The position numbers and the translations under genes are program-made. Below are positions 1 through 7,798 of a DNA stretch of 64,000 nucleotides, in pieces. The notes under the pieces were generated by a model. The model worked only from the letters and a program-made list of their open reading frames with translations. It had not been told where the DNA came from and ran no database searches. Each line of letters starts with the position of its first letter. Within the stretch, counting starts at the first letter, position 1. This stretch comes from Thalassospira sp. (GTDB lineage: Bacteria > Pseudomonadota > Alphaproteobacteria > Rhodospirillales > Thalassospiraceae), in NCBI RefSeq assembly GCF_002709775.1, contig NZ_PAQR01000064.1:22364-86363 (forward strand), written 5' to 3'.

Positions 1-140
1 TTAAATCGGAACGAGTAATCCAGCATGGTCAGCTGCGGCAGGATGATCAAAAGGAACACCCAGATGCTGACGGCGAGCATCAAATAGATCGACACCGCCA
101 TGCCGTTGCGCCGAACAAGATCGTAAAAAAGATCACGCAT
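1..140 (-). CDS. ABC transporter permease, PotB-like, 5' part only
   Basis: Only the first 46 codons are present; the gene runs off the left edge. The visible N-terminus has a short basic cytoplasmic stretch followed by one hydrophobic segment (about residues 14-36), as in the first membrane helix of PotB/PotC-type inner-membrane permeases. It lies 14 nt downstream of the ATPase gene on the same strand, so it should be the first permease of the transporter whose ATPase and binding protein are next to it. Identity rests mainly on position in the operon; too little sequence is visible for an independent family call. Confidence 0.7.
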   Translation of the reverse strand, partial: MRDLFYDLVRRNGMAVSIYLMLAVSIWVFLLIILPQLTMLDYSFRF

Positions 141-154
141 GATACTGGCCCCCG

Positions 155-1252
155 TTACGCACTGGCCAATTCGCCCGGTTTGAGCGCAATGCCCATTTCC
201 GGTGCGAAATCGAGTTTGACCGGGGCATTGGCATCAATCGCGTTGGTGCCATCATTGATCAGCGAAAGCTTCAGATCCTTGCCATTCGCATTCATCACGA
301 TGTGGCGCATATTGCCTTCGAACTCTTCGGTGACGAAGTTGCTTTCGAACTGATTGATCGAACTTTCATCCTTCGATATCCGAAGTGCTTCAGGGCGGAC
401 AAACAGATGACAGTCATCACCGGGGGCAAGGGCTGGGCCACCGGCCGGATGGCTTTCGACTGTGAATGGCGTGCCAAGTCCGGCATCAATCTGCATCTTC
501 TGCCCGTCATTGGACAGAACCGTGCCTTCAAGCACGTTGTTTTCCCCGACAAAGGACGCGACAAAACTTGTGGTCGGATGATCATAGATCGCCTTGCCAT
601 CGCCGATCTGCTCGATCTTGCCCTTGTTCATGACGGCAATGCGGTCCGACATGGTCAGCGCTTCACCCTGATCGTGGGTGATATAGATAAAGGTCAGACC
701 GACCTGCTTTTGAATGGCGCGGAGCTCGGTTCGCATATGCTGACGCAGCTTAAGATCAAGTGCTGAAAGCGGCTCGTCCAGCAGCAGGATATCGGGTTCA
801 ACCGCAAGCGCACGGGCAATGGCTACACGCTGTTTCTGACCACCGGAAAGTTCGCTGACTTTCTTGTCGCCCTGGCCTGACAGGGCAATCAGTTCAAGCA
901 GCTCATCGGCGCGCTTGCGCCGGGTTTTCTTGTCGACACCGCGTACTTCGAGCGGGAATGCGATGTTATCAGCAATCGAGCGCAGCGGGAAAAGGGCCAG
1001 GTTCTGGAAAATAAGGGCGGTGGGGCGCTTGTTCGGGCCAACGCCACGCATGTCTTCTCCACCGATTTTGACCTTGCCACGGGTTGGTTCCTGAAAACCG
1101 GAAATACAGCGCAAAAGCGTTGTCTTGCCACAGCCCGACGGGCCGAGGAATGAAAAGAACTCGCCACCTGCGATGTTCAGATTAGCCTTGTGGACGGCGG
1201 TGAATTCACCGAACTCCACCCAGACATGCTCAAGCGAAATTTCTTTGGTCAT
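155..1252 (-). CDS. potA: ABC transporter ATP-binding protein, PotA family
   Basis: This is the cytoplasmic ATPase of a spermidine/putrescine-type importer, 365 aa. Visible motifs are Walker A GPSGCGKT (residues 37-44), signature LSGGQ (135-139) and Walker B ILLLDEP (155-161), followed by a C-terminal TOBE-like half (about 240-365), the usual PotA architecture and length. I start at the ATG at 1252, preceded by an AGGGG ribosome site; an in-frame TTG 27 nt further upstream has no such support. It is followed by the permease after 14 nt and preceded by the binding-protein gene with a hairpin between them. The PotA family also serves other organic cations, so the substrate is not certain. Confidence 0.88.
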   Translation of the reverse strand: MTKEISLEHVWVEFGEFTAVHKANLNIAGGEFFSFLGPSGCGKTTLLRCISGFQEPTRGKVKIGGEDMRGVGPNKRPTALIFQNLALFPLRSIADNIAFPLEVRGVDKKTRRKRADELLELIALSGQGDKKVSELSGGQKQRVAIARALAVEPDILLLDEPLSALDLKLRQHMRTELRAIQKQVGLTFIYITHDQGEALTMSDRIAVMNKGKIEQIGDGKAIYDHPTTSFVASFVGENNVLEGTVLSNDGQKMQIDAGLGTPFTVESHPAGGPALAPGDDCHLFVRPEALRISKDESSINQFESNFVTEEFEGNMRHIVMNANGKDLKLSLINDGTNAIDANAPVKLDFAPEMGIALKPGELASA

Positions 1253-1350
1253 GGAACTGACAACCCCTGAAAACGGCAAAGCCCTGTTCGCCCGCAGATA
1301 CGGGCGACAACGGAATTATTGTTGTTTGAATTGAATAGGGTGAAGAACCC

Positions 1351-1383
1351 AAAAAGGGCGGCACGTGCAAAGACGTGCCGCCC
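1351..1383 (-). terminator. rho-independent terminator or attenuator between potD and potA
   Basis: An 11-bp perfect stem (1356-1366 with 1373-1383) with a 6-nt loop is followed on the minus strand by five T residues. It sits just after the binding-protein gene and before the ATPase gene. Placed inside an importer operon, it would lower expression of ATPase and permeases relative to the binding protein. Confidence 0.8.
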
Positions 1384-1396
1384 CTGGAAATCGAAA

Positions 1397-2539
1397 TCAG
1401 GCGCTTTCGAAGCGGTTCACATACTCGGTACGCATGTCGGCATACCACTGCGGTTCGGACGGCCACGGGTTGAGGTTGGCCAGCGCATCACCCGGATAGG
1501 CATCGGCAAAGTTCTTGGCATAGGCTTCGCCAGCGAACTTGTCTGCACCCAGAACCGGGGAGTTGTAACCATGATGGTCAATCGCCTCACCAGCCAGTTC
1601 CGGCATGAAGGCGTATTTGATGAACTCATAGACGGCATCGATGTTCTCGGCACCGGTCGGCAGGGCAAGGCCATCAACCCACGCCAGAGCACCTTCTTTC
1701 GGTGCGCGGTACATGACCGGCTCACCAGCGGTTTTAAGGGCAAGCGGAGGGCCATCCCAGGTCTGACCGACGATCACACCTTCGTTCAGAAGACCGTTCT
1801 TCTGGGTATCGGCATCGTTCCAGATTAGTTTGATGTTGCCTTTACGCGCGATGCACCATTCGGTGATCTTTTCCCAAACCGGGCGCATTTCCTCTTCAGA
1901 GGTGTAAGCTTTCCAGACCGAGCCCGGTGCCAGTTCGCCAGTGGTTTCCATGTAAAGACCGGCACCCAGCATCATGGAATGCGCACGGCCCATGGTTTTG
2001 CCAGCATTGGCTTCTGACCAGACATCGCCATAGGACGGGAACATGCCATCCGGCTGGAACTGGTCGGTACGCCATGCCATGCCTTCGGTACCCCAGATGT
2101 GCGGCAGCCAATAGGTGCTACCCGCTTCAAATGCCCAGTCGGTGCTACCGATTTTGGCCATTGCCGGGTTAACGGCATCAATGGCGACTTTGGACATGTC
2201 GAACGGCTGAAGCAGTTCGAGTGCCTTCCACTGAAGCGCACGGTTGTTGGTCGGCGATACGATATCAAAGCCGCGACCTTTGGAGGCCTTCATCTTGTTG
2301 ATGATTTCCTCGTTCGAACCGATGCCGGTGTAATTGACCGTGATGCCCGTCGCATCGGTAAACGATTTGAGGAAGGTTTCCGGCAGGTAGTCGGACCACA
2401 TCAGAATGTTGATCTCACCCGAAGAGGCGAGTGCTTTTCTGCTGATGATCGCTGGCATTGCCAATGCAGAGCCGGCAGCAAGCGAGCCCTTGAGAAGTGT
2501 GCGCCGGTTAAATTTGGGGCCGGAATTGAACTTGGTCAT
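1397..2539 (-). CDS. potD: Polyamine-type ABC transporter substrate-binding protein (Tat-exported)
   Basis: Periplasmic extracellular solute-binding protein of the PotD/PotF family, 380 aa. The N-terminus has a twin-arginine signal NRRTLLKG (residues 11-18), a hydrophobic stretch and an ALA-type cleavage region near residue 38, so export in folded form is likely. The mature start (ILMWSDYLPE) matches the first strand of PotD-type binding proteins. I chose the ATG at 2539 because AGGAG lies 8 nt upstream; the open frame extends 23 codons further without a ribosome site. It is divergent from the MocR-type regulator. Spermidine, putrescine or a related omega-amine is the likely ligand, but this is family inference. 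Confidence 0.85.
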   Translation of the reverse strand: MTKFNSGPKFNRRTLLKGSLAAGSALAMPAIISRKALASSGEINILMWSDYLPETFLKSFTDATGITVNYTGIGSNEEIINKMKASKGRGFDIVSPTNNRALQWKALELLQPFDMSKVAIDAVNPAMAKIGSTDWAFEAGSTYWLPHIWGTEGMAWRTDQFQPDGMFPSYGDVWSEANAGKTMGRAHSMMLGAGLYMETTGELAPGSVWKAYTSEEEMRPVWEKITEWCIARKGNIKLIWNDADTQKNGLLNEGVIVGQTWDGPPLALKTAGEPVMYRAPKEGALAWVDGLALPTGAENIDAVYEFIKYAFMPELAGEAIDHHGYNSPVLGADKFAGEAYAKNFADAYPGDALANLNPWPSEPQWYADMRTEYVNRFESA

Positions 2540-2697
2540 CCGTATGTCTCCTGATAGCCGGGATTTTTCCCTTATGTGCGGCGCACCATGCGCCTCCCTG
2601 GTGGACATAACTTCCCTGAACCGACCGCATTATGATCGCGGTTCTTGTTCCTGTTTTATCGCATTGACAAAATGGTATATCTGCCGGTTACTCTAGT

Positions 2698-2710
2698 AAT
2701 AGAGCCACAA
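2698..2710 (-). promoter_or_regulatory. Putative MocR operator, copy A
   Basis: On the minus strand this reads TTGTGGCTCTATT. The identical 13-mer occurs at 6069-6081 and a close variant at 6046-6058, both in the divergent aminotransferase/TauE promoter region. It lies between potD and the MocR-type gene and overlaps a small palindrome (CTCTA-N4-TAGAG, 2691-2704). GntR/MocR regulators commonly bind repeated sites of this size. Function is inferred from recurrence and position. Confidence 0.5.
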
Positions 2711-2774
2711 GGTAAAAACTATGGTGCCAGCAGAATTAACCTGCTGCAGTGCCGAAATAAAAGGGGTGCACCCG

Positions 2775-4289
2775 ATGCTCGACATCCGACTTGAGGATCC
2801 GGCAATTGCCGGTCAGACCCTGCAGCAACAGCTGCATCAGGGGCTTGTCGATGCGATTCTCGAAGGTCGCTTGCCCTCGCACGAACCCTTGCCATCAACG
2901 CGTGATTTGTCATCCGCGCTCAAGGTATCGCGCAACACGGTTGTCCTTGTTTATCAACGGCTTTTGGATGATGGCTATCTGACCGCAGTCTGGCGGCGCG
3001 GGCATTTCGTCAATGAACAATATATCCGCCAGCAACTTCGGCTGAGTGTGGATACACGAACTGCCTCGCTGTTTTCCAAGGAACGTGATCCTGATCTGTG
3101 GCGACGTCATTTGCAGTTCCGCCCGACCGAGGCGCGCAATATCGTCAAACCGGCCAACTGGCGTGATTTTCCCTATCCGTTCATTTACGGGCAGGTGGCA
3201 CCAGACAAAACCACCATTTCGCGCTGGCGCGATTCCATGCGACTTGCAGGATCGCTTGCCCATTCGCAAAGCTGGGTCGGTGATCAGGTCGATATGGATG
3301 ATCCCCAACTGCTTGAGCAGATCATTACCCGCATTTTGCCCCATCGTGGCCTGCGGGCGCATCCCGATCAGTTGCTGATTACCATCGGCGCCCAGAATGC
3401 CCTGTTTTTGGTCGGTCAGCTGATCGCTGGGCGGGGGCGCACGGTCGGGATGGAAGATCCGGGATATGTCGATGCGCGCAATATCTTTGCCTCAACCGGG
3501 GCTGATATCTGCCCGCTTCCGATCGATAGCGAAGGTCTTGCCAACTCGCCCCGACTTACGGAATGCGATATGGTCTATACCACGCCATCGCATCAATGCC
3601 CGACCAGTGTGACCATGTCTTTGGACCGTCGCCTGCAGCTGGTTGAACGGGCGCGCAAGGATGACTTCATTCTGGTCGAGGACGATTACGAGCACGAGCT
3701 GAACTATCTTGGTCATCAGCGTGCAGCGCTCAAGAGTTATGATAACTCAGGCCATATCATTTATATCGGCAGCCTGACCAAGCTGATGTTCCCGGGCCTG
3801 CGGATTGGCTACATCCTGGCCGACAGCGAACTGATCAAGGAATTGCGCGCCCTTCGCCGCCTGAATTATCGCCATCCATCGGCACAGGATCAGCGCGCCA
3901 TGGCACTGTTTATCGGCGAAGGCCATCTGGACTCACACCTGCGTCGAACGCGTGATCGTTTGTCTGAAAAATGGCAACTGATGCAAAACGAAATTGCCAA
4001 GCAATTGCCGGAACTGAACGTCACCCCGACGACGGGGGGATCGGCGGTTTGGGTCAAACTGCCCGAAAACATCGATGCCTGGGCTGTTCATCGCGAAGCC
4101 GCCAAGCGCGGTGTCTTGGTCGAGCCGGGGGATGTGCATTATTGCGATCCGGATACCGCCCCGCGTGATCGTCTCAGACTAGGCTTTGCCGTAATTGAAC
4201 GCGATCAGATCGCGCCGGGCATTACCCAGTTGCGCGATGCCATCATGGCGGTGATGGCCGAAAACAGGAAAGGGACCGCCGCACAGTAA
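2775..4289 (+). CDS. MocR/PdxR-type regulator: GntR winged helix fused to aminotransferase-like domain
   Basis: Transcription factor of 504 aa. Residues about 12-80 form a GntR-type winged helix; residues about 130-495 resemble a fold-type I aminotransferase with the PLP lysine in SLTKLMFPGLRIGY (K336), so PLP is probably bound covalently. Length fits the MocR family. I start at the ATG at 2775, ten bases after AAGGGG; an ATG 54 nt upstream lacks a ribosome site. It is divergent from the polyamine-type transporter, and a 13-bp motif is shared between its promoter region and that of the downstream aminotransferase/permease pair. The effector could be GABA, beta-alanine, taurine or a polyamine derivative; sequence does not decide. 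Confidence 0.88.
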   Translation: MLDIRLEDPAIAGQTLQQQLHQGLVDAILEGRLPSHEPLPSTRDLSSALKVSRNTVVLVYQRLLDDGYLTAVWRRGHFVNEQYIRQQLRLSVDTRTASLFSKERDPDLWRRHLQFRPTEARNIVKPANWRDFPYPFIYGQVAPDKTTISRWRDSMRLAGSLAHSQSWVGDQVDMDDPQLLEQIITRILPHRGLRAHPDQLLITIGAQNALFLVGQLIAGRGRTVGMEDPGYVDARNIFASTGADICPLPIDSEGLANSPRLTECDMVYTTPSHQCPTSVTMSLDRRLQLVERARKDDFILVEDDYEHELNYLGHQRAALKSYDNSGHIIYIGSLTKLMFPGLRIGYILADSELIKELRALRRLNYRHPSAQDQRAMALFIGEGHLDSHLRRTRDRLSEKWQLMQNEIAKQLPELNVTPTTGGSAVWVKLPENIDAWAVHREAAKRGVLVEPGDVHYCDPDTAPRDRLRLGFAVIERDQIAPGITQLRDAIMAVMAENRKGTAAQ

Positions 4290-4305
4290 ACTGTATGGCG
4301 ATCCC

Positions 4306-4570
4306 CAGGGTCCAAACTCATACACATAATCGTCCCGGTCACCCGGATTTGTGCGGATATGCGGAGCGAAATCGCAGCAAGATCTATATCTTTCAAGATT
4401 TTGCGACAAAATAGCCCGTGCAAATCCGGGTGATCCGAAGGACAACTGATCTGAGAGAAAGCCTCTGCGTCAAATCCCTTGACCGGGGATCACCCCGCTC
4501 TGCGGGCTTTTCCTAGCTTTTTCTCTCATATCTGTTGCCGGGGCGGTCATGTGAATGAGTTTGGACCCTG
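4306..4570. mobile_element. Inverted-repeat-bounded non-coding element, MITE-like (265 bp)
   Basis: The gap 4290-4616 holds no gene. Its ends are inverted repeats: CAGGGTCCAAACTCAT at 4306-4321 is perfectly matched by the reverse complement of 4555-4570, and the match continues inward to about 33 bp with four mismatches. Inside is a second perfect 13-bp inverted repeat (4339-4351 with 4421-4433) and a CCCGC-TCT-GCGGG hairpin followed by CTTTT near 4493-4510, possibly a terminator. There is no transposase. The direct repeat CCC flanks both ends, too short to count as a firm target duplication. A decayed insertion sequence or structured RNA remains possible. Confidence 0.5.
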
Positions 4571-4616
4571 CCCGACCCCACTCCCCTGAGATCGGCATCT
4601 GTCCCCTGCAGGCAGA

Positions 4617-5936
4617 TTACATCGGCGAGCCCAGAACCTTCTGAAGGATAGCTACCATATCGTCGATGTCCTGTTCGGTGCTGACGAATGCCGGGGCGAA
4701 GATGATCGCATCCCCGGTCGCCTTGACATGCAGGCCCTCGTCAAACAGCGCGCGCTGTGCCCAGCTACCCTTTGCGCCCGGTGCATCGCCCGGTGTCAGC
4801 TGAATTCCCGACATCATGCCATAGCCGCGAAGGTCGCTGACATGCGGAAGGTTGCGCAGGCCAAACACACCATCAAGGAAGTGCGATGACAGATCATCGG
4901 CGCGTTCGAACAGTTTGTCCTTGGCATAGATATCAAGCGCAGCAATCCCGGCAGCACAGGCCACCGGATGAGCCGAATAGGTATAGCCATGGAAGAATTC
5001 CGGGCGATCCGCATCGCCAGCGGCTTCAAAGACGGCAGCCTGAATTTCGGCACTGGTGGCAACCGCGCTCATGGGAATAGCGCCGTTGGTCAGTGCCTTG
5101 GCCATGGTGATCAGGTCCGGCTTGACTGCGAATGCCTGGGAGGCGAAAGCAGAACCTGTTCGGCCAAAACCGGTAATCACTTCATCAAACACCAGCAGGA
5201 TGCCGTATTTGTCGCAAATCGCGCGAAGCTTCTCGAGATAGCCTTTCGGCGGCACAATTGTGCCAATCGAACCGGCAATCGGTTCGACAAAGACCGCAGC
5301 AATCGTGTCGCCGCCATAGGTCTTGCAGATTTCTTCGAGATCATTGGCCAGATCGGCATCGGTTTCCGGCTGACCACGGGTGAATTTCTGTTCTTCGGTC
5401 CAGGTGTGGCGCATGTGGACAACGTCACAGGTGATGCCGGAAAAATCACGACGGTTATTGACCATACCAGCAAGTGACGTCCCGCCAAGGTTCACACCAT
5501 GATAACCCCAGGCACGTGACACGAACCGGGTGCGCTGGGCATTGCCGGTTGCCCGGTGATAGGCCAGACACATCTTCATTGCGGTATCAACTGCCTCGGA
5601 TCCTGATCCGGCAAAGAACACGCGATCAAGACCATCGGGCAGGATACCAGCCAGCTTTTCGGCAAATTCGAACGAAACCGGGGCGGCGCGCTGGAAATGT
5701 GGCGAATAGTCCAGCGTGCTCAGCTGCTTGTAAACAGCATCGGCGATTTCCGGGCGACCATGGCCGGCCGCACAGCAAAACAGACCAGACGAACCATCGA
5801 GAATTTCACGGCCTTCCGGCGTCCAGTATTTGACACCTTCCGCCTTGGCAAACATCTGTGGTTCTTCGTGAAACAGACGGTTATTGGTAAATGGCATCCA
5901 ATGGTTGGTCATGTTCGGCTTGACGGAAACGTTCAT
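4617..5936 (-). CDS. Omega-amino acid:pyruvate aminotransferase (class III, PLP)
   Basis: Class III aminotransferase of 439 aa. It moves an omega-amino group (beta-alanine, taurine-like or polyamine-derived amine) to pyruvate. The PLP lysine is K280 in DLITMAKALTNG, and the cofactor-ring aspartate is D251 in LLVFDEVITGFGRTG. The N-terminus (HWMPFTNNR, then SSGLFCCAAGHGRPEI and STLDYSPHFQ) is characteristic of beta-alanine:pyruvate transaminases. The ATG at 5936 has AGGAG five bases upstream. It is divergent from the TauE-type permease and the YdfG-type dehydrogenase, which can reduce the malonic semialdehyde that beta-alanine transamination yields. Substrate assignment is by family and context. 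Confidence 0.85.
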   Translation of the reverse strand: MNVSVKPNMTNHWMPFTNNRLFHEEPQMFAKAEGVKYWTPEGREILDGSSGLFCCAAGHGRPEIADAVYKQLSTLDYSPHFQRAAPVSFEFAEKLAGILPDGLDRVFFAGSGSEAVDTAMKMCLAYHRATGNAQRTRFVSRAWGYHGVNLGGTSLAGMVNNRRDFSGITCDVVHMRHTWTEEQKFTRGQPETDADLANDLEEICKTYGGDTIAAVFVEPIAGSIGTIVPPKGYLEKLRAICDKYGILLVFDEVITGFGRTGSAFASQAFAVKPDLITMAKALTNGAIPMSAVATSAEIQAAVFEAAGDADRPEFFHGYTYSAHPVACAAGIAALDIYAKDKLFERADDLSSHFLDGVFGLRNLPHVSDLRGYGMMSGIQLTPGDAPGAKGSWAQRALFDEGLHVKATGDAIIFAPAFVSTEQDIDDMVAILQKVLGSPM

Positions 5937-6045
5937 GCTGGCTCCTGTCTGCAACAGTGTGGGGCGGAATTCATGCTGCTAGCTAAACCCGTCGCCTGAA
6001 TCAGCGTTAGTGCCAGAACTCGACAATATTTAGGTCCAGATCGCT

Positions 6046-6058
6046 ATGTGGCTCCATT
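6046..6058 (+). promoter_or_regulatory. Putative MocR operator, copy C (variant)
   Basis: ATGTGGCTCCATT, differing at two positions from copies A and B. It lies 23 bp from copy B in direct orientation, the spacing of about two helical turns often seen for MocR direct-repeat sites. Just upstream, TTTAGGTCCAG (about 6029-6039) resembles the TauR half-site CTGGACYTAA as I recall it from the literature; this resemblance is not decisive. Confidence 0.45.
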
Positions 6059-6068
6059 AAAAGGGGGA

Positions 6069-6081
6069 TTGTGGCTCTATT
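6069..6081 (+). promoter_or_regulatory. Putative MocR operator, copy B
   Basis: TTGTGGCTCTATT, identical to the reverse strand of copy A upstream of the MocR-type gene. It lies 50 bp before the TauE start codon and between the divergent aminotransferase and permease genes, so it could control both directions. Confidence 0.5.
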
Positions 6082-6130
6082 GTCCGGGCAATCGGTGGCG
6101 TAATTCAGGTTTGTAACAACGAGGAATTCC

Positions 6131-6865
6131 ATGGAACTGATCTTGTCTGGCATGGTTGTCGCGGTTGCTGCCCTGTTTCGTGGTGTCACCGGATTTGGCT
6201 TTGCGCTGCTGGCTGCCCTTGGTCTGTCGAGCTTGCTCGCCCCGGCAACGGCAACGCCGATCATTCTGATTATTGATATCGTCCTGACCGGTTTGATCCT
6301 GCGCGATTTTGACCGGGACAAGGTCGATTGGCGGGCCTGCACGATCCTTCTGAGCTTTGGGCTGTTCGGTGCGGTGCTTGGACCCTATGTCGCCTTTGCA
6401 CTTGATGATCAGACAATCCGCATTGCGACCAATCTTGCGATTGCGGTGGCGGCCCTGGTTGCCATGTTGCACCACCCGCCAAAATGGATGGGACATTTTG
6501 TCATCGGAGCACTTCTGGCCTGCTCGGTCGGTATCCTGATGTCGGGCTTTGCCGTCGGCGGACCGCTGGTTGCCGCATGGCTTTTGGCCGGTGGTACGCA
6601 GGATGTCCGGGTGCGCAACACGCTTGCGATCTATTTCGGCTCGGTCGATCTGCTTGGTTTCATCACACGTGCGCTTTCGGGCATGTTGCCGGATGATTTT
6701 ATCGCCCTTGCCTTGCCTCTTCTTGTGATCGCCATGATCGCCTATTTCCCGGGTGAGATGATCTATCGCCGGATGTCGGCAATGGTCTGGCGCCGGGTGT
6801 GTGCCATCAGCCTCGTTATCATTGCCATTATCGGTTTCGTACAAACCATCGCGATCAGTCTGTAA
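6131..6865 (+). CDS. TauE/SafE-family membrane permease (8 TM)
   Basis: Inner-membrane protein of 244 aa, about eight hydrophobic segments, with the two-half repeat typical of the TauE/SafE (formerly DUF81) family, including the GxTGFGFALL stretch near residues 19-28 and its echo GFAVGGPLVAAWLL in the second half. Family members export or import sulfonates, sulfite or small organic anions. AGGAA precedes the start. It is followed after 37 nt by the dehydrogenase and is divergent from the aminotransferase. In this setting the cargo may be a carboxylate or sulfonate linked to omega-amino acid breakdown, such as 3-hydroxypropionate or taurine products; that is inference. Confidence 0.8.
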   Translation: MELILSGMVVAVAALFRGVTGFGFALLAALGLSSLLAPATATPIILIIDIVLTGLILRDFDRDKVDWRACTILLSFGLFGAVLGPYVAFALDDQTIRIATNLAIAVAALVAMLHHPPKWMGHFVIGALLACSVGILMSGFAVGGPLVAAWLLAGGTQDVRVRNTLAIYFGSVDLLGFITRALSGMLPDDFIALALPLLVIAMIAYFPGEMIYRRMSAMVWRRVCAISLVIIAIIGFVQTIAISL

Positions 6866-6902
6866 GCTTTTCGCCAAACCACTCAAACCACCGGAGATCC
6901 CC

Positions 6903-7661
6903 ATGACCAAAACAGCACTCATTACCGGCGCAACTTCTGGCTTTGGCGCGGCAACGGCCCGGCGGTTTGTCAAGGAAGGTTGGAAAGTCATCGTGACTGG
7001 CCGACGTGCCGAACGTCTTGAGGCCCTTGTTAGTGAACTCGGTGGTGCCTCGGTCGCCCATGCGCTTTGCTTTGACATTCAGGACTCTGACGCCATCCAG
7101 AAGGCGGTCGATAGCTTGCCTGCTGATTTCGCCGATGTCGATTTGCTGGTGAACAATGCCGGTTTGGCACTTGGCACTGGCCCGGCGCAGGAATGCAATC
7201 TTTCCGACTGGATGACGATGATTGATACCAACAACAAGGGGTTGGTCGCGATCACGCATGTGATGCTCAACAAGCTGATTGAACGCAAAGGGGCGATTGT
7301 CAATCTGGCCTCCATCGCATCAAACTGGCCCTATCCGGGCGGCAACGTCTATGGCGCGACGAAGGCCTTTGTACAGCAGTTTTCGCTGGGCATTCGTTGT
7401 GATCTGGCGGGCACCGGTGTACGCGTTACCTCGATCGAACCGGGCTTGTGCGAAAGTGAATTCACGCTGGTGCGCACGGGTGGGAACAAGGAAGCTTATG
7501 ACAAGCTTTACAAGGGTGCCGATCCGATCCAGCCGGAAGACATTGCCGAAAGCATCTTCTGGGTGGCGAATTTGCCAGCGCATGTAAACGTCAACTCGCT
7601 TGAAGTCATGCCGACGAGCCAAAGCTGGTCGCCCTTTGCCATCCATCGCAAGGAAGCCTGA
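6903..7661 (+). CDS. ydfG: YdfG-type short-chain dehydrogenase (3-hydroxy acid / malonic semialdehyde reductase)
   Basis: NADP-dependent short-chain dehydrogenase of 252 aa. The cofactor loop is TGATSGFG (8-15); catalytic residues are S137 (in NLASIAS), Y150 and K154 (YGATK). The segments MIDTNNKGLV and the C-terminal LPAHVNVNSLEVMP are close to E. coli YdfG, which oxidises 3-hydroxy acids and reduces malonic semialdehyde to 3-hydroxypropionate. The start is the ATG after CCGGAGATCCCC rather than an unsupported frame 102 nt upstream inside tauE. Paired with an omega-aminotransferase it plausibly removes the semialdehyde formed from beta-alanine. Confidence 0.87.
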   Translation: MTKTALITGATSGFGAATARRFVKEGWKVIVTGRRAERLEALVSELGGASVAHALCFDIQDSDAIQKAVDSLPADFADVDLLVNNAGLALGTGPAQECNLSDWMTMIDTNNKGLVAITHVMLNKLIERKGAIVNLASIASNWPYPGGNVYGATKAFVQQFSLGIRCDLAGTGVRVTSIEPGLCESEFTLVRTGGNKEAYDKLYKGADPIQPEDIAESIFWVANLPAHVNVNSLEVMPTSQSWSPFAIHRKEA

Positions 7662-7677
7662 TCATTGGCGTGATGAT

Positions 7678-7733
7678 CCGTTGGTGGTGGTCAAATTCGA
7701 CGCCGGAATGGCGTAACTACCACCAACGGTTTT
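7678..7733 (+). terminator. Branched rho-independent terminator after ydfG
   Basis: An 11-bp perfect stem (7678-7688 with 7719-7729) is followed by TTTT. The 30-nt loop contains its own small hairpin, ACGCC-GGAAT-GGCGT, giving a Y shape. It closes the tauE-ydfG transcription unit. Confidence 0.8.
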
Positions 7734-7798
7734 GCTTTTCTCTTTCCGCTGAACTAAGCTTTGAAAAAAAATAAAGCATGTTTCAGCGGAGGAACATC

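Noticed and set aside
6077..7078. Minus-strand open frame of 333 codons spanning tauE and ydfG
   Set aside because: Hydrophilic mirror of a membrane protein gene; crosses a gene boundary; no domain.
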